From Mytilisepta virgata (lineage: Eukaryota > Mollusca > Bivalvia > Mytilida > Mytilidae), in contig CM051517.1 in the NCBI GenBank assembly GCA_028015205.1, forward strand, positions 12,758,501-12,822,500: 64,000 bases of DNA, written 5' to 3'. The notes below the pieces were generated by a model. That model searched no databases and was not told the DNA's origin. It saw only the letters and a program-made list of their open reading frames with translations. Positions 24,216 to 37,500 of the stretch are shown here, in pieces. Position numbers and translations under genes: made by a program. Each line of letters opens with the position of its first letter. Within the stretch, counting starts at the first letter, position 1.

Positions 24216-25718
24216 TCACAGTATTTGTGCAAATTGTGTTGCACTTAGACAAAAAAAAAAAAATTCACATAGCACATTATTGATATGCTTTTTTGAAAGT
24301 ACAATACCTAAGCTTACAATTCCCATTTTTTTTTTGTACAAGCATTCTTATGTAAAAAGTTATGCTTAGTCAAATTTTGAGTGAGAACTTGTGTTGCGGA
24401 CACTACATTACACCTGTTAAATCTTAAAAACTTATGTAAAGATATTGATTTATTCCAAATTTCTTACTGGTTTCAACAATATACCTGATAACAGTGAAAA
24501 ACAAGAAAAAAAAGTTTTGGTTCTCTTTGAAAACAAAATTTTTTTCCATAATGATATCTTGCTACTTTTCTGCCTAAATTATCTCCCACCTTTTAGTTTG
24601 TCTGCCTTTATAAATACACATAACAACTATATAAATGCCAAGTGAAAATTTGACTAAATATTTCTTCAATACAAATACATGTATTACAATATTCTCTATT
24701 CCTTCCTTTGAATCTTGTTTAGTTTTGAAAATACATACCATTTTTGTTGCGGACACTACAAGTAACCATATATTGCATATGTGATCTTTTGTTATTTCTA
24801 TCAAAATCAATGTTAATAAATGCTCCTTTCTAGGCTGAATTATGCACCATAGGGTCAACTCTTGAAAATGAGACATTAAGAGATGTAGAATGTGGTTTAT
24901 TGAGATTAGAATTACCACATAACATGGACCATCAGTTATTTCTGGATGTAAACTGTTATGCAGTTTCAAAAAATGTTAATGGTTTCACAGATGTTCATAC
25001 TACTAATTAAGTTAAAGGAAATAGTTGATACAATGCATTTCACTATATTAAGAATTTGCTGATGAAACTTTAAACTTTAATTTCAGTTTTTCAGTTGTTG
25101 CGGACACTACAAATATATTGAAATATTGCTGGATGACTTCATATTGGTATGAATGAAGTTAACTGAAAATCTTAACCTGTAACTAGTTCTCCTTGTACAA
25201 TGAATGGTATTATTTAATGGGGAAATGAAGAAAAATGTCTAAAAAGATATTTATGAAAAAAGTATCCATATAATAATAATAAAATTGTATATAAGTTTAA
25301 AGTGTTATCTTCACCAAAATTCACCATTTGTTGTCTTAAACCAGTTATTCATCTATATCATCAAAGGAACCACATATTAGAAAAGTATTCCATATATACT
25401 GATCATCTCAGAAATATTTAATGAAATAAAAGTGAAAAAAATAAATGAAAGCTGTTGCGGACACTACGCAGTACTGAGCATAAAACAAATTTGTGAACAA
25501 CGCTTTTATTTTCTTAAATCCTCACATTTTTTTTCTTGAATTAAATGTTAAAAAACACATGAACAATTAACAATTAACAGTCATTAAAAAAATAAAACAC
25601 TCTGTCATTTGTACTGTTTGGGGCAAGGGTTTGCTGAGACAGAATGGCTCTAATTTTATCAACAGTTCAACCTTTTCTTTATCTCTCTTTTTGGCTCTAT
25701 ATTTTTTCATTTGTAGTC

Positions 25719-25969
25719 TCGGTGGCCGAGTGGTCTAGGTAGTTCGTCATGACTACTACTAATCACTAGCCTATCAATGCTGGGGTTGTGAGTTCGAATC
25801 TCACCTGTGGCGGGGTGTTTTGACAAGGATTGTCAATTTTCCTACCGAAGGTCGGTGGTTCTCTCCAGGTACTCCGGCTTCCTCCACCAATAAAAACTGG
25901 CCGCCGCGAAATGGCCAAAATGTGCTAAAAACGGCGTTAAACCCCAACTAAACAAACAAAAAAAACAAA
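25719..25969 (+). mobile_element. tRNA-derived SINE with target-site duplication
   Basis: The tRNA-like head reads CGGTGGCCGAGTGGTCTAGG, with a B box GAGTTCGAATCTCACC. The core reads CTCCAGGTACTCCGGCTTCC, TAAAAACTGGCCGCCGCGAA and GGCGTTAAACCCCAAC, and the tail is A-rich (AAACAAAC). The 11-base repeat CATTTGTAGTC flanks it at 25708-25718 and 25970-25980. The head resembles tRNA-Ser or tRNA-Leu. The core is of the kind shared among bivalve SINEs; the exact family name needs a library search. Confidence 0.88.
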
Positions 25970-25980
25970 CATTTGTAGTC

Positions 25981-27284
25981 TTTTTTTATACACCCGTCAA
26001 AATTTTGACGGGACGTATGTACATATTATCAGGTTTTCTGCAAACGTATATCGTAAAATATCAGCCGCGAGACACAATGTGAAGCTTTTTCAGCGAACGA
26101 GCTAAAAAGCTTCATATTGTGTCGAGTGGCTTATATTTTACAATATTTGTTTGAAGAAAACTTGATGATAAATTTATCGTATTGTTAACTAGCCATATTA
26201 ATGGAATTTCTTACTTTTCAATGGCCATCTGCTTATAACCGGATGTTTTCCTGATATATTCGGGTCAACGTTGGGTCAAACATTATGACGTCGCTGATAT
26301 ATTCGGGTCAGCTCATATTAGGGTCGGGTCAACTCTTTACAACGTCACAGTGCCGAAATACGGGAAATTGTGAAGGCCTCAGCAGGTCGATATAGGCGTG
26401 GGGAAATACGATAATATGGGATACAAATGTCCGGCGCCCGTGCGTCGTAAACATGTCTCACCGTAACTTGAGAACGACTCATCCAAATTTCACGAAACTT
26501 AACACAGTTGTTTCTTATGATGGTCAAACAATCTGTATACTTTTTGGTGAAAATAAGATTAAAACTTGATGAGTTACGGGACTTTGTAACTAAAACAGAA
26601 GTGTGTTTTTTTTTTTTTCACATGTCGCGCCGTATCTCAAAAACCATTTATGATTATTGCTTAAAACTTTACACACTTCTTACTTATATTAATCTAAAGA
26701 TCTGTATACTTTTTGGTGATGATTCAAAATTTTATTTTAGAGTTTTTGAGTTTTTTGTAAAAAAAAAAAAGGGGGGGGGGGGGGGTTTCACATGTCGCAC
26801 CGTATCTCAAAATCGATTTATGATTATTGCATAAAACTTTACACACTTCTTAGTTATATTAATCTAAAGATCTGTATACGTTTTGGTGATGATTCAAAAT
26901 TTTATTTTAGAGTTTTTGAGTTTTTTGTAAAAAAAAAATGGGTGGTTTTCACATGTCGCGTCATATCTCAAAAACGATTTATGATTATTGCATAAAACTT
27001 TACACACTTCTTAGCTATATTAATCTGAAGATCTGTATACTTTTTCGTGATGATTCTTTATTTTATTTTTGAGTTATTGAATTTTTATTGAGCTTTTTGG
27101 GAAAAAAAGTAGTCTTTTTTGGTCACATTTCGTGCCGTATCTCTATTGCTTAAAAGTTTAAACGCTTATGTTTTGCCAGGTTTCCATATACATCCCACCA
27201 GCAGCTCCACTAAATAAAGGAGGATTCCAAAACCATTTATTATGTTTTTTCACAGGACGACGGGCGTATCATGCGCTCGTGGCT
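25981..27284 (+). mobile_element. Family D element (ACACCCGTC end) with nested element E
   Basis: 5' edge TATACACCCGTCAAAATTTTGACGGG (a palindrome); 3' edge GACGGGCGTATCATGCGCTCGTGGC, an inverted copy of the start plus a small hairpin. The core has three units of about 165 bases from 26608 to 27130, each with CACATGTCGC, 'TATGATTATTGCATAAAAC' and 'GGTGATGATTCAAAAT'. Element E interrupts it between 'GGACGTATGT' and 'ATGGGATACAAATGTCC'. Confidence 0.7.
26015..26414. mobile_element. Element E, copy 1 (400 bp, with hairpin)
   Basis: Near-identical over about 400 bases to 52855-53267. Weak terminal inverted repeats ATTATC...GATAAT. A large internal hairpin pairs 'TATATCGTAAAATATCAGCC..GACACAATGTGAAGC' with 'GCTTCATATTGTGTCGAGTGGC'. 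No coding capacity. Confidence 0.75.
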
Positions 27285-28489
27285 TACTGAAAAATATCTT
27301 TATTGACATTTTGGAATGTATAACAATACTGTAGTGTCCGCAACACATTTAATTGGTAAGAATTAGATTTATCAATAAACAATTAACATCTTGATATATT
27401 CTTTAGTTTCCACTTATTTAGTTTGATATTCCACATGAAAATTTACTATCAATATATATAATAAAATTGAAAATTGAAGGATTTTGAATATTTATGAACT
27501 AGTCGTTATGCATGTTATATTAAGGTGAAAGCTATATTTTCAATAACTTTTTACTAAATTACATGTTTAAAGTGAATATTTGGATAGTTATATAAATGAT
27601 AAACTAAAATTATATGACATATCTTTGAAAAATCTTTGAAATTAAAAAGCTGTTGCGGACTCTACAGGGTTGCGGACTCTACAAAAGACAATATATCTGC
27701 CAGAAAATCTAGCAGCACTGAGCTAGAGCCTAGTTTTTTGGTAGATAGACTAGTAGTTGTATTGCCTCTTATGTGTAAAAGAAAAAAAATATATAATCAT
27801 TATGCATTACAAAATAAGTATATGTTGCGGACACTACAGAATTTTGGGACATTTTTATGCCAGTTGAGGGGAAAGCGTCATTTTCTCAAATTTTGAACAA
27901 TCTACTCAAACTTTTCTATAATGTTTCAATTATTATTTGACTTTATTTTCCATACAAAATAAAGATCAGGATAATGATTTAACATATAAATTTTAAATCT
28001 GTGAGGTCAAACAGTGGAGTTTTATGAAATTATATAACGAACCTGCATTTTCACATATTTTAGCATTATTTCGCTAATATTTCGTTTATTTACATATAGT
28101 AAATTGCATATGAAAGTGGAATAATTTCACTTTGATTTGGCTTATATTACCTAGAGCTTCTTTTATTCATCTCCTGGAACAAAAACTCGAAAAAAAGCTA
28201 TTTTTTAGCTGCAACAGCATAACACATAATATACCCCATTTTTTCACCAGTACATCTTGAGTATTTCTGTTGTATAGAACGCCGGAGTGTTATATATCAT
28301 TTGCCTTGTTAGGGGCACCATTTGGTCATCATTTGGTCATAATTATTAAGGGTTAAATCATATATCTTGATGCAGTCTGCATTATAACAAAAGGGGGTAT
28401 GAATTATCACCAATACTGTGAAAATGGCGATTATGTATATTTAAAATTTACCATCCATGACTATGATGTCATTTTCTATTTTAATAAAT

Positions 28490-29233
28490 TATGGTGTATT
28501 TAAATGGGCTGTTATGGTTGCAAAGTATCAAACGAAAGGGGGGGTGGGGTTTGAAAAAAAATTTAGGGGGGTGGGTAGCAAATATGACAACCAAATTATA
28601 AAAATATCTACATCATAAGACAGTGTGCAGAAAGAGAGATAACTCTTTCATTTTAATATCACAAATTTAATATTTTTATCTGTCCAGTTTTATTATGGGC
28701 GATATTTTTCAGTTGGTCCAAATCTATAAAAAAGGGGTAATTTTTTTTTTTTGGGGGGGTGGGGGAATTCTAAACAGCATATTGTATTGCACAAGAAACA
28801 ACAACTTCAATATAAATTAAAATCATATGACCAATTATAAATTCTTTCAATTCAATTATTCTGTGTCAGAAACATATTATGTGTCAAATTCTTCAATTGC
28901 ACATTATTAGTTTAATGAACTTCATTGGAAATTTGCCAATATAAAATGTGCTGATGAAAGTTTTTTGTTTATCTCATCTATAATGCCATTTTCAATTGGT
29001 TATTTGGGATTTATATATAAAATCAAATAATACTGATATGGTTTGAATAGGTAAATTAAAAAATTTTAAGTTCTTACAACACATTAATTCTGTGTCAGAA
29101 ACATATGCTGTGTCAAATATTTATTCACAATCCAAATTCAATGTTGTATCAAGCTTGAATGATGTGTCCATACTTGCCCCAACTGTTCAGGGTTCGACCT
29201 CTGCGGTCGTATCAAGCTGCGCCCAGCGGAGCA
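28490..29233 (+). mobile_element. Family F element, second 3' half and terminus
   Basis: Repeats 23590-24215 ('AGCATATTGTATTGCACAAG', 'ATCATATGACCAATT', 'TCTGTGTCAGAAAC'). It then continues to the true 3' end: TGCGGTCGTATCAAGCTGCG with the hairpin GCTGCGCCCAGCGGAGC. TGCGGTCGTAT is the inverted copy of the 5' end at 22951. Confidence 0.7.
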
Positions 29234-29240
29234 TTTTATT

Positions 29241-32200
29241 TTTAACTAAAATACTGCAAAAATGGGGGAAAATCTCAATTTTTACCAAATTTTAGGAGCT
29301 GGCGAACATTTTTTAATTTTAATTTCTTGAAAAATGAAGAACTTACAGTGTATTTTCAGCAGTTTTGCAAAATGAAGCGTCAAAAAACAAAGGTTTTCTT
29401 AAAATTTACATAGTCCATAATCCAAAGAATGAAAGATTAATTTGGTGTGGCTGTATTAGAATATTTTTTGTTTTTATGTCCTGTCTTAATGTTTACTGAG
29501 TCATAATAGGTTATAAAGGATATATGCATGTGACAAAAAGCAAATTAACAGAGGATTCCTTGCTGTTATAAATCTTGAAATCAAAGGTAGGCCTAAATAT
29601 CTACAACCTCATTTATTGAATCATGTGAATAGAAGGAAAAGATGTAAAACTTCAACTTGGATCTACAATTTTTGGAAAGGATGCAATTACATGTAGCTTG
29701 CAAGTGTTCCTAAGGCATGGGCCTCCGGAACCGGAAGTGTGCCTTGTAGCTACTATTAGACTTGTCTTCTACTTCATAAACTGTAGTTCCAATGATGATA
29801 GAGCTTTTTGGGAGGTTCTCTTCCATTGGTGTCATACAGATATAAGTCAACATTAACAACTTCACTGAGGGAAACATTGATTGAAACTTATAGGACTGGT
29901 ACCGCGGTATAAACAGACATGGGATGAATATTTGGTAACCCAGTCATGAAACGTTTCCTGTTCAACAGCGCCACCTAAAGAATAAAAATCAACGTGCCAC
30001 AATATATTTTCACCAAGTAGTCCCTACTAATATTTATCTGATTTCTGTTATTTTTGTTCTTTATAGATATATTTACTAATAATAACAACTGAAATCTTTA
30101 AATCAATTTGGTTTGTCCTTTTGGAAATTGCAAAGCTAATTTTTGAGCGAACCACAGACTGCCGTGTGACCAAATCACTTACTGACTTGGTGTAGAAATC
30201 TGTAATACACAGGCATGGCTTTCATACCCCAGTACTTTGTTTGTCAACAAAGGAAGACACATTTGAAAACTTTGAAAAAACTTGCACATTTACTCTTTTA
30301 TGTGGTCTGGCAGGGATCACGCTCTTCAACAACATTGCAAAATGTGATTTTTTATTCAATCTGGCAACAGTATTCTATAGTTGGCGATATTTCTGGCGAC
30401 AGAATTTTTCAATCTTTTTATAAAAAAAAATCTGACACTAATGTGAAAACATTTTAAAATGGTGACTAAGGAACATCATTTGTCAGTTTTATATAATTAT
30501 CTATGATAATTGAACATTTTTAATCAGGCTTATAAACACAGCAGGTGTTTCAACAGTAAACAAACACTTAATCAAAAACTTGCACCTGCTGAGATCGTTT
30601 ACACTTGACTGCTCAATTGATTGACCACCCCCTCTGAGGACAATTCAATTTATACACTATGGTAATACAGTGTATTTATATTATCAAAATTTTTATTAGG
30701 TAATTAGATGAAAATAAATATGCATGCTATTAACACATTTAACAGGTGTTTAAAAGCATTATATCATAAAATTTCCAATCAGCAAAGATTGTGATGTCAC
30801 TTGTGGTTTAACATCAACAAACACGTGTGGAACAATCAATGTTTTATTAGCCTTGCCATCAAAATAAGGTCATTTCAGATGAAAGTTAACTTTATTTCAT
30901 CAAAAATACTTTTCAGGCCATGTTATTTCAAATAGTAATGAATAAAAGAACAATCATGTATGTTTTAAAAAGGGGGAGGATGACATGGCGAATAAATTTT
31001 GAAACTGGTGACAAAAATGATGCTTTTGCAATTTTTTGGGCGACAGATTTTTGAATGCCAGCGGGCCATTTGATGCTCATAATGTGGAAATCCCTAGATG
31101 CCACTTTATAGGATATTCGTTTGTTGGGAAGCTGTCTTGTTCAATATGGAACTCAGTAAGGGTAAGCAAAGGCTTTACACTCAACTCTTGTATAAATGTC
31201 CACACTCCAGAAGAAAACTTTAAAGAAAAGTAAATAAACAAGAGAATCTCCACCAGTGCTTTCAGCACTTTCATTTAAATAACGAGTTCCTTTTTGTTGA
31301 TAATATTTGAGGTAATATTTTTAACTAACATGAACATTATATTTACCGAAATTACTGAGGAATTAAAATCAATACCTGAACATTATTTATATAACTCCGT
31401 GCCTTTCCGGGAATCCCCAGACATGTGTATTAGCACTGTATAGTAAAACTTCCATGTGCGTGATTTACATAATCGTTTTTTTTGTCTAGATAAACTTGGA
31501 ACTTGGATTTTTTGGAGATAACATTTGAAAAGCAAGTATGAATATTTAATCTTTGCTCTATGTATAACATACATTTATTGTCCCAAATACATTAAAACTA
31601 AGAGTTTGACACATTTCCATCCAAGTTTTGAACTTTCAGCCATTTTGTTTACCTTCTGTTCCATTCACATATAATGGTATAGCAAATTATCATCCATTGT
31701 TGGGAGCTTTACTTTGAAATTAATTTATTTTCAAAACTAACTCTGCATTTTCTAATTTGATGAATTGACCTATTATTCGAGAAAAACCTTATGATATGTA
31801 AGCTCAGACATGCGCATTGAATCTAAAATTTTTATGTCATATCAAGTAAAATTTTGATGCAGTAACAAATAGTAAAATTTGTCATCACTTATTCACATTG
31901 AACTCTTACTGAAAATTCTATACTTAACCTGGAATTTACATCAATTTTGAAAAAAAATACTCAATATTTCAGGAAAAAAAGGAATACACTCACTGTAATT
32001 GATCTCACTTACATGTAGCAAAGGACAACTCTGTGATAAAATTCCATTTGAAATTATACGCTACTACTGTTGCAATCATTCCAGCACTTTGATTACTGGT
32101 ATAATTAAATATGAAAATTTAAAGGTATGTGAGTTAGTGAAGACTCCATCTTGTAAAATTAAAACTGGAAAACATGGATTACATCTAGAGGTCATGTGAT

Positions 32201-33058
32201 CTTCAGTATATTGAGATATGATTAAAAAGGATTTCATAATGTAAAAGTAAACCCGATTAATCTAGATTCATAAAAATATAGATAATACTTTGTACAGGCA
32301 CTGTTAGGAAGATCCAACAAGTAATTCAACTTAAAAACTTTAATACAATAAATTAATGGTGTATATAAACAGTTCAATATAACTTAAATTAAATACATGA
32401 TTAAAATTCTAAAATAACTAACAAAGCATGTTAAAATTTTAAACAGATAAACAAGAGTAAATAAATTTTAAACAAAAATAATGTAGCATAATTTGGAGCC
32501 TTTTCTGTTCCCACAGATATATTTGAAGAGGTTTCAGAAGAGGTCTTACTACTCAAAGTAATCGTCTGTGTGCTATACCAGTACAATGTATTTCTGAAGG
32601 CAAATTTAAAGAAGTAACTACTTACTATATTGTTTGGAAATTGCATTTGAACACAGTAAACTGAAATTTCTAGTACAGTCAGAAGAATACTTAAGAGTTC
32701 ATACTTGTCATATATTGTATACTTAAATGTAAAATGTACCTAAATTTTTTGTTTGTAGTAAATCTAGGTTTTTAAATAAATGTTTTGTTTTCAGTTATAC
32801 TTCAAGTTAAGTAAAACTTTTTAAGTTTTTACTTAACCCATGTTCATATGGCTAATAGAAAATTACTGAGAATTTATGGCAATTGTCCACATAACACATT
32901 ACAAACATTTAGAGTCAAATTACACAAAAGATAAGGGTGGGATTTTTTGATGTAATAATTCATCTAAAATTCTAGAACTGCTAATATTTATAAATTGTAA
33001 GATATTTGAAGAAAATTGTAGTGTCATGTTGTTATATTGGTATAGTATGATGTTTCTG
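29241..33058. other. Intergenic; no gene supported
   Basis: AT-rich with scattered short open frames. A 'CCTGTTCAACAGCGCCACCTAA' phrase near 29958 resembles the 'CCTGTTTAACAATGCCACCTTA' phrase of family J, so part of 29700-30000 may be old repeat. I see no splice-bounded coding segment. Confidence 0.35.
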
Positions 33059-34571
33059 TTATTGAGGTACGCTGGTATTGTTTGGGGTAAGTCTTAACTT
33101 CTTACGAACTGATGAGTTAGCTGACATTGATAATTTCTTTGGTTTAGGTCGGTTTAATTGGTTCATAACATCATAGTCCTGATTTGACAGTGTAGGATCC
33201 ACAAAATTAAGTTCAGGATTGTACTGAAATGGTGTCAGCATATCATCTAAAATATTTGATCTAGGAAGATTCAGTGCATTTATGTTTTGTGTTGGAGGAG
33301 AAAGGAATTGCCTTGTGTTATTCTGTATAAATCGTGGAACCATGATTTGGTTCTGATTAAAGACTTTGGTGTAAGTTGAAGCAATTGTACCAGTCATATT
33401 ATGTCGTGGTAATTCATTGTATACAGGGGCATTGCTTTTTTCATAGGTTGAACAAGGCTTATTTTTATTGAAAGATGTAGCTTTGCTAATATTTTGGTAT
33501 GTGTTTTGGTCAGTTGAAACCCCCGACCTGTTTAAAAATAAATTTTGTGTTTTTCCATCAGGAAACACAAACTCTTGAGTGTATGGAAATGCAGAGAGAG
33601 TTCTAGAGTTTGTGTCCATGTTTCTGTCAACCATCATGTTAACATCACTGAATGTGAATGGCTGATAACGGTGTTCATTCATTGGTTGGTTTAGGTCATG
33701 GCCTCTAGGTCTTCTGCTGAATGCTACATCTGCTACATGTAGTTTATGATTTGAATTAGGTGTAGAATGCAATGGAAATCTTACATTTGGTAACAGTGGA
33801 TCATGTTGCTGTACAAAATGTAAATTTTCTGGTGGTATATTATAACTTGGCAAGTCATAGCCTTCATAAAGAAGGTCAACAGTTGAAGAAATTAGGTTTT
33901 GAGCATCGGTGTCCTCATTGATTTGAGCAAATGTGGCCACTGATGTCTGTCTAGGTTTATCTTGAGATGATTCCTTGCATGTGTTAGTATATACTGTAGT
34001 CTGGTGTTTGTTTTGTTTTGGTACAGTATTGGTATAGTATGGCACCCAGTCACACAGATTACTTGTATAGGTACTGGGAATGCTACTACTACTTTTGGGA
34101 ATGACATTTTGCAGTTTCATAGAAGGAACCACTGGACAAACTGGTGTTTGTTGGGCATTGTTGAAATACAATATTGGTAAATTTGATGATAAAACCTGAG
34201 TAGAATTAACAACTGTATTCATTTTAGATGATATAACACCCATTGAAGCTTTTAAATTACAATTTGAAATTGGTAAAGTTTTTGTTTTCTGCAAATTATC
34301 ATTTTGATCTTTGATGCTAAAATCTGACACAGATGTATGTCCTTCAGTACTGCTGTCTGGTTCGATCAGAGTATTTGTTGTTTTGTCAGCAGGATAAACT
34401 GTACGATGTATTATGTTCAAATTGACCTGTGGTGGAATAGGTTTACTATTTGTTGTTGTAGCCTCGTTACCACTAGAAGCCACTGGTTGTTGACAAGAAA
34501 CAACTGTCTTACTAATGTTGCTGCTAGGTGTTGAGATGGAGCTTGTCTGGTGTAACTTATCATGCTTCTTC
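33059..34571 (-). CDS. PAH-like gene, large terminal exon
   Basis: 1,513 bases, acceptor TTTCTATTTCAG at 34572-34583, stop TAA at 33059-33061. It encodes about 503 residues beginning KKHDKLHQTSSISTPSS. Composition is N/T/S/P/Q-rich with no recognised domain, and the C-terminus is basic. Codon use and length make chance unlikely in this AT-rich DNA. Confidence 0.85.
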
Positions 34572-37500
34572 CTGAAATAGAAATTTAAAGTTCATGTTCA
34601 TATATAATTTTATGAACTTGTAATTTATTTTACAATTTTTTTTTTAATCAAATTTAAAAAGACACTTCTTTTTGGCTACATTTCAATCTACTATAATGAT
34701 AACATCATAACTCTTACCTCCTTTAATATCTAACTTTTCATTTATAACAGGCCTCAACAACTTCAAGCAATTTGTCAGGAACCACCTGCAAAGCAGGATA
34801 TGCATACCCTAAGGGGATGTCACATCACTTGCATTTTATAAAATATGAACATGAAATAATATGTGTCTGTGAGACAACTGACTGGTGTATCTCCCTCAAG
34901 CAAAGCTCTATCCACAGATGCTTTTTTGGTTTAACTTTTTTTTGTAAGGTTTGAATCTACTAAACAACTAGTTTGTCCTTGAATACAGCAAATGAAAGAT
35001 AATTTGTGGAAATATATATATATATATGGTGGATTGTAATTGGCAGCATTAAGAATGTTTATAATTGCAAAAGATTGATAAGTCAATAATTAATTGCAAC
35101 TGTCATGGATGTTACATGCAATGTAATGACAATCACCTATGTAATTTTTTTCTAACTTCTGAATTAGTATACACTTATCTGTCACATAAAAAGTGCAAAG
35201 TGTGTTTTAACTTGAGAAAGATATATCTCCTGCTTAATATTTTGGTTAAATTTATTTTCTTTCACCAAAAAATATAATTTACGATCATTGTCTATTATGG
35301 TCTTTATAGCTTATATACTTAGGTTCACATGATTCAAGCTCAAGTTAATAGTACCACATAGTAGCTTGTACAATATTACACTGCTTTATTTGAAAAATTA
35401 AATTTTGTTCTAAGGATTACATAAAGTGGTTATGGAAGGTGCAATAACTCTTTATTATATTTTGAAAAGGCTTATTCCTACCAATTTAAAGATGGTACAG
35501 AAGATCATTTCAGGAAAAGTCATAATTAAAGTTACTTAAATAAATTTAAAATATAATTAACTTGGATAAGAATTAACGACAACCTTAACCATTCTTCTAT
35601 TAATTTTTTTCTCTCCAGTAATCTAAAGTCAAAATGTGGTTTTATCAGTTAAATCAATCTGATCAAACCCAGTGCAGTGTATCAGAACATCAGGTTTTAA
35701 TAAGATTGATAGATAAATGATCTAATTTTTGCAACATTTATTACAGTAACATGACAGTTTATCACATCCCTGAAAACAAAGTTTTTGGCCTATATGGTCT
35801 GTCTTTCCATTGGTCTGTTTGACTCTCAATGACCAACGCCTTTAGTCCTTTATCCAATCTTCATGAAAAGTTGCAAATTTTTAAACTCTGCATTTAAATT
35901 CAAATTCAGCACAAACTCAGAAATATCAGGATTAGATAATGGATGCATTGCAAGACAGACAGATTTTATGGGATTCGAAAATGTTAACCAGTATATTGAA
36001 AATTTTCCCATAAACACTTAATTTTCAAATTCTGCAGGAAAAAAATATATTCATGCAGTCATAGGTTTCCAGATCCATTTAAATTTCCAAATTTGGACGT
36101 GCGTACTGTCTTTAAATTGGTAAGGGTCAGCTTTTTCAAAACATGAAGCCATTCACGTAAAATAAAGATATCTATCACTTTTTAATGCATTAACTAATAT
36201 AATACTTTAAATTTAGGATCATATCAATGCATGCAGATATAATGTATAGTTAAGAATAACATACTTTTTCAGTTTGATTTTTTCTACCTTGATCTCTGCC
36301 ACTCCTATATGATCAACTGACATTCCATTAGGTAGGAAGGACAACAGGTACTCTGCTAAATCAGCCTGGTCTGATAACAAAAGTTCTATATATCTAGTGG
36401 TCTGAAACAAAACAGTAATTTATTAAGCATTTAAACTTTTCTACTATCGTTTCTATAGAATCAATTTTAGTTATTATACCCCCACTCTGAAGGGGTCCAT
36501 CCATCACCTTTCACAAAATGTTTGGTTGTAAAATTTTCAGCAACTATAGGCCAAAAGTAATTCGTAGTTGGTGTGAAGCATGAATATGATGAGTTGTAGG
36601 GTGGGTGTGGATTTTTTACCTTCATGTTTAACAATGCCACCTTAACATTTTCACCATATTGACTATGGGAAATTTTTGGTTGTAAAATTCTCTGCAACTA
36701 TAGACTACAGCTATTTTATAAAGTAGGTGGTGAGAAGCATGGTTATTTTGAGTAGTAAGGTGGTTACTGAATTTGTACTTGTTGCACATCCTCTCCCTGT
36801 TTAATGATGTCACCTTATATTTTTGACCATACAGACTAGGGTAATTTTTCATCAAAAAATTCTCAGCAACTATAGAGTACAACTATTTTAAGTTGATGCA
36901 AAGCATAACATTTTGAGTTGTAAGATGTTTACAAGTTTTATACCTGTGGCAGATATACTTCATGTTTAATGATGCTGCCTTACATTTTTACATTCACTTG
37001 ACCCAACAGGTAAATCACTTGGTGTCTGTCCTCCGTCGTTGTCCATCAACTTTTACAAAAATCTTCTCTTCTGAAACTAGTGGGCCAAATGGAATCTTGT
37101 CTGAAACCACTTGACCAATTGGAACCAGACTTGGCAGCAATGGTTCTTAGATGGTCATCTTTCAGAGGTGTAGCCGATGACCCGGACTGTCAACCAAGAC
37201 GGCCGCCACAACCAAACTTAGTTTAACATAGGTCCCTATGGGAAAATTCATTGAAAAATCTTCTTGTCTGAAACAACTTGACCAATTGGAACAAGACTAG
37301 GCAGCAATGGTCCCTAGGAGGTCCTCTTTCAGAAATGTGTCCGATTTCGTGGATTGTGAACCAAGATGGCTGCCACAGCAGAGCTGAATTTAACAATTAG
37401 GACCCTATTTGAAATTCATTCAAAAATCTGCTTGTCTAAGCCAATTAGAACTAGACTTGGTAGCAATGGTCCTTAGATCGTCCTCTTTCAGAAATTTGTC

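Larger units (their letters stand above)
24393..27838. repeat. Eight dispersed copies of GTTGCGGACACTACA
   Basis: Copies start at 24393, 24746, 25097, 25454 (last base differs), 27330 (reverse strand), 27652 and 27669 (both GACTCTACA) and 27824. The first four are 353, 351 and 357 bases apart, but the DNA between them is not visibly repeated. The function is unknown; transposase-binding or satellite-like sites are guesses. Confidence 0.75.
24216..28489. other. Block between duplicated F segments, with spaced 15-base motif
   Basis: Unrecognised AT-rich DNA lying between two direct copies of an F-element segment. It holds a SINE, a family D element with element E inside it, and eight copies of a GTTGCGGACACTACA-like motif. 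No gene is visible. Confidence 0.6.

Noticed and set aside
24574..24969. 131-codon minus-strand frame
   Set aside because: AT-rich, no splice sites, no recognisable domain; it crosses one of the spaced 15-base motifs. Treated as chance.
25719..25810. Functional tRNA-Ser or tRNA-Leu gene
   Set aside because: Head of a SINE with a core, A-rich tail and an 11-base duplication.
26508..26995. Two + strand frames of 67-108 codons repeating the same peptide
   Set aside because: They are translations of the 165-base tandem units of element D, including homopolymer runs, and not a gene.
31036..31274. Overlapping 65-codon frames on both strands
   Set aside because: No splice sites, domain or homology that I can recognise.
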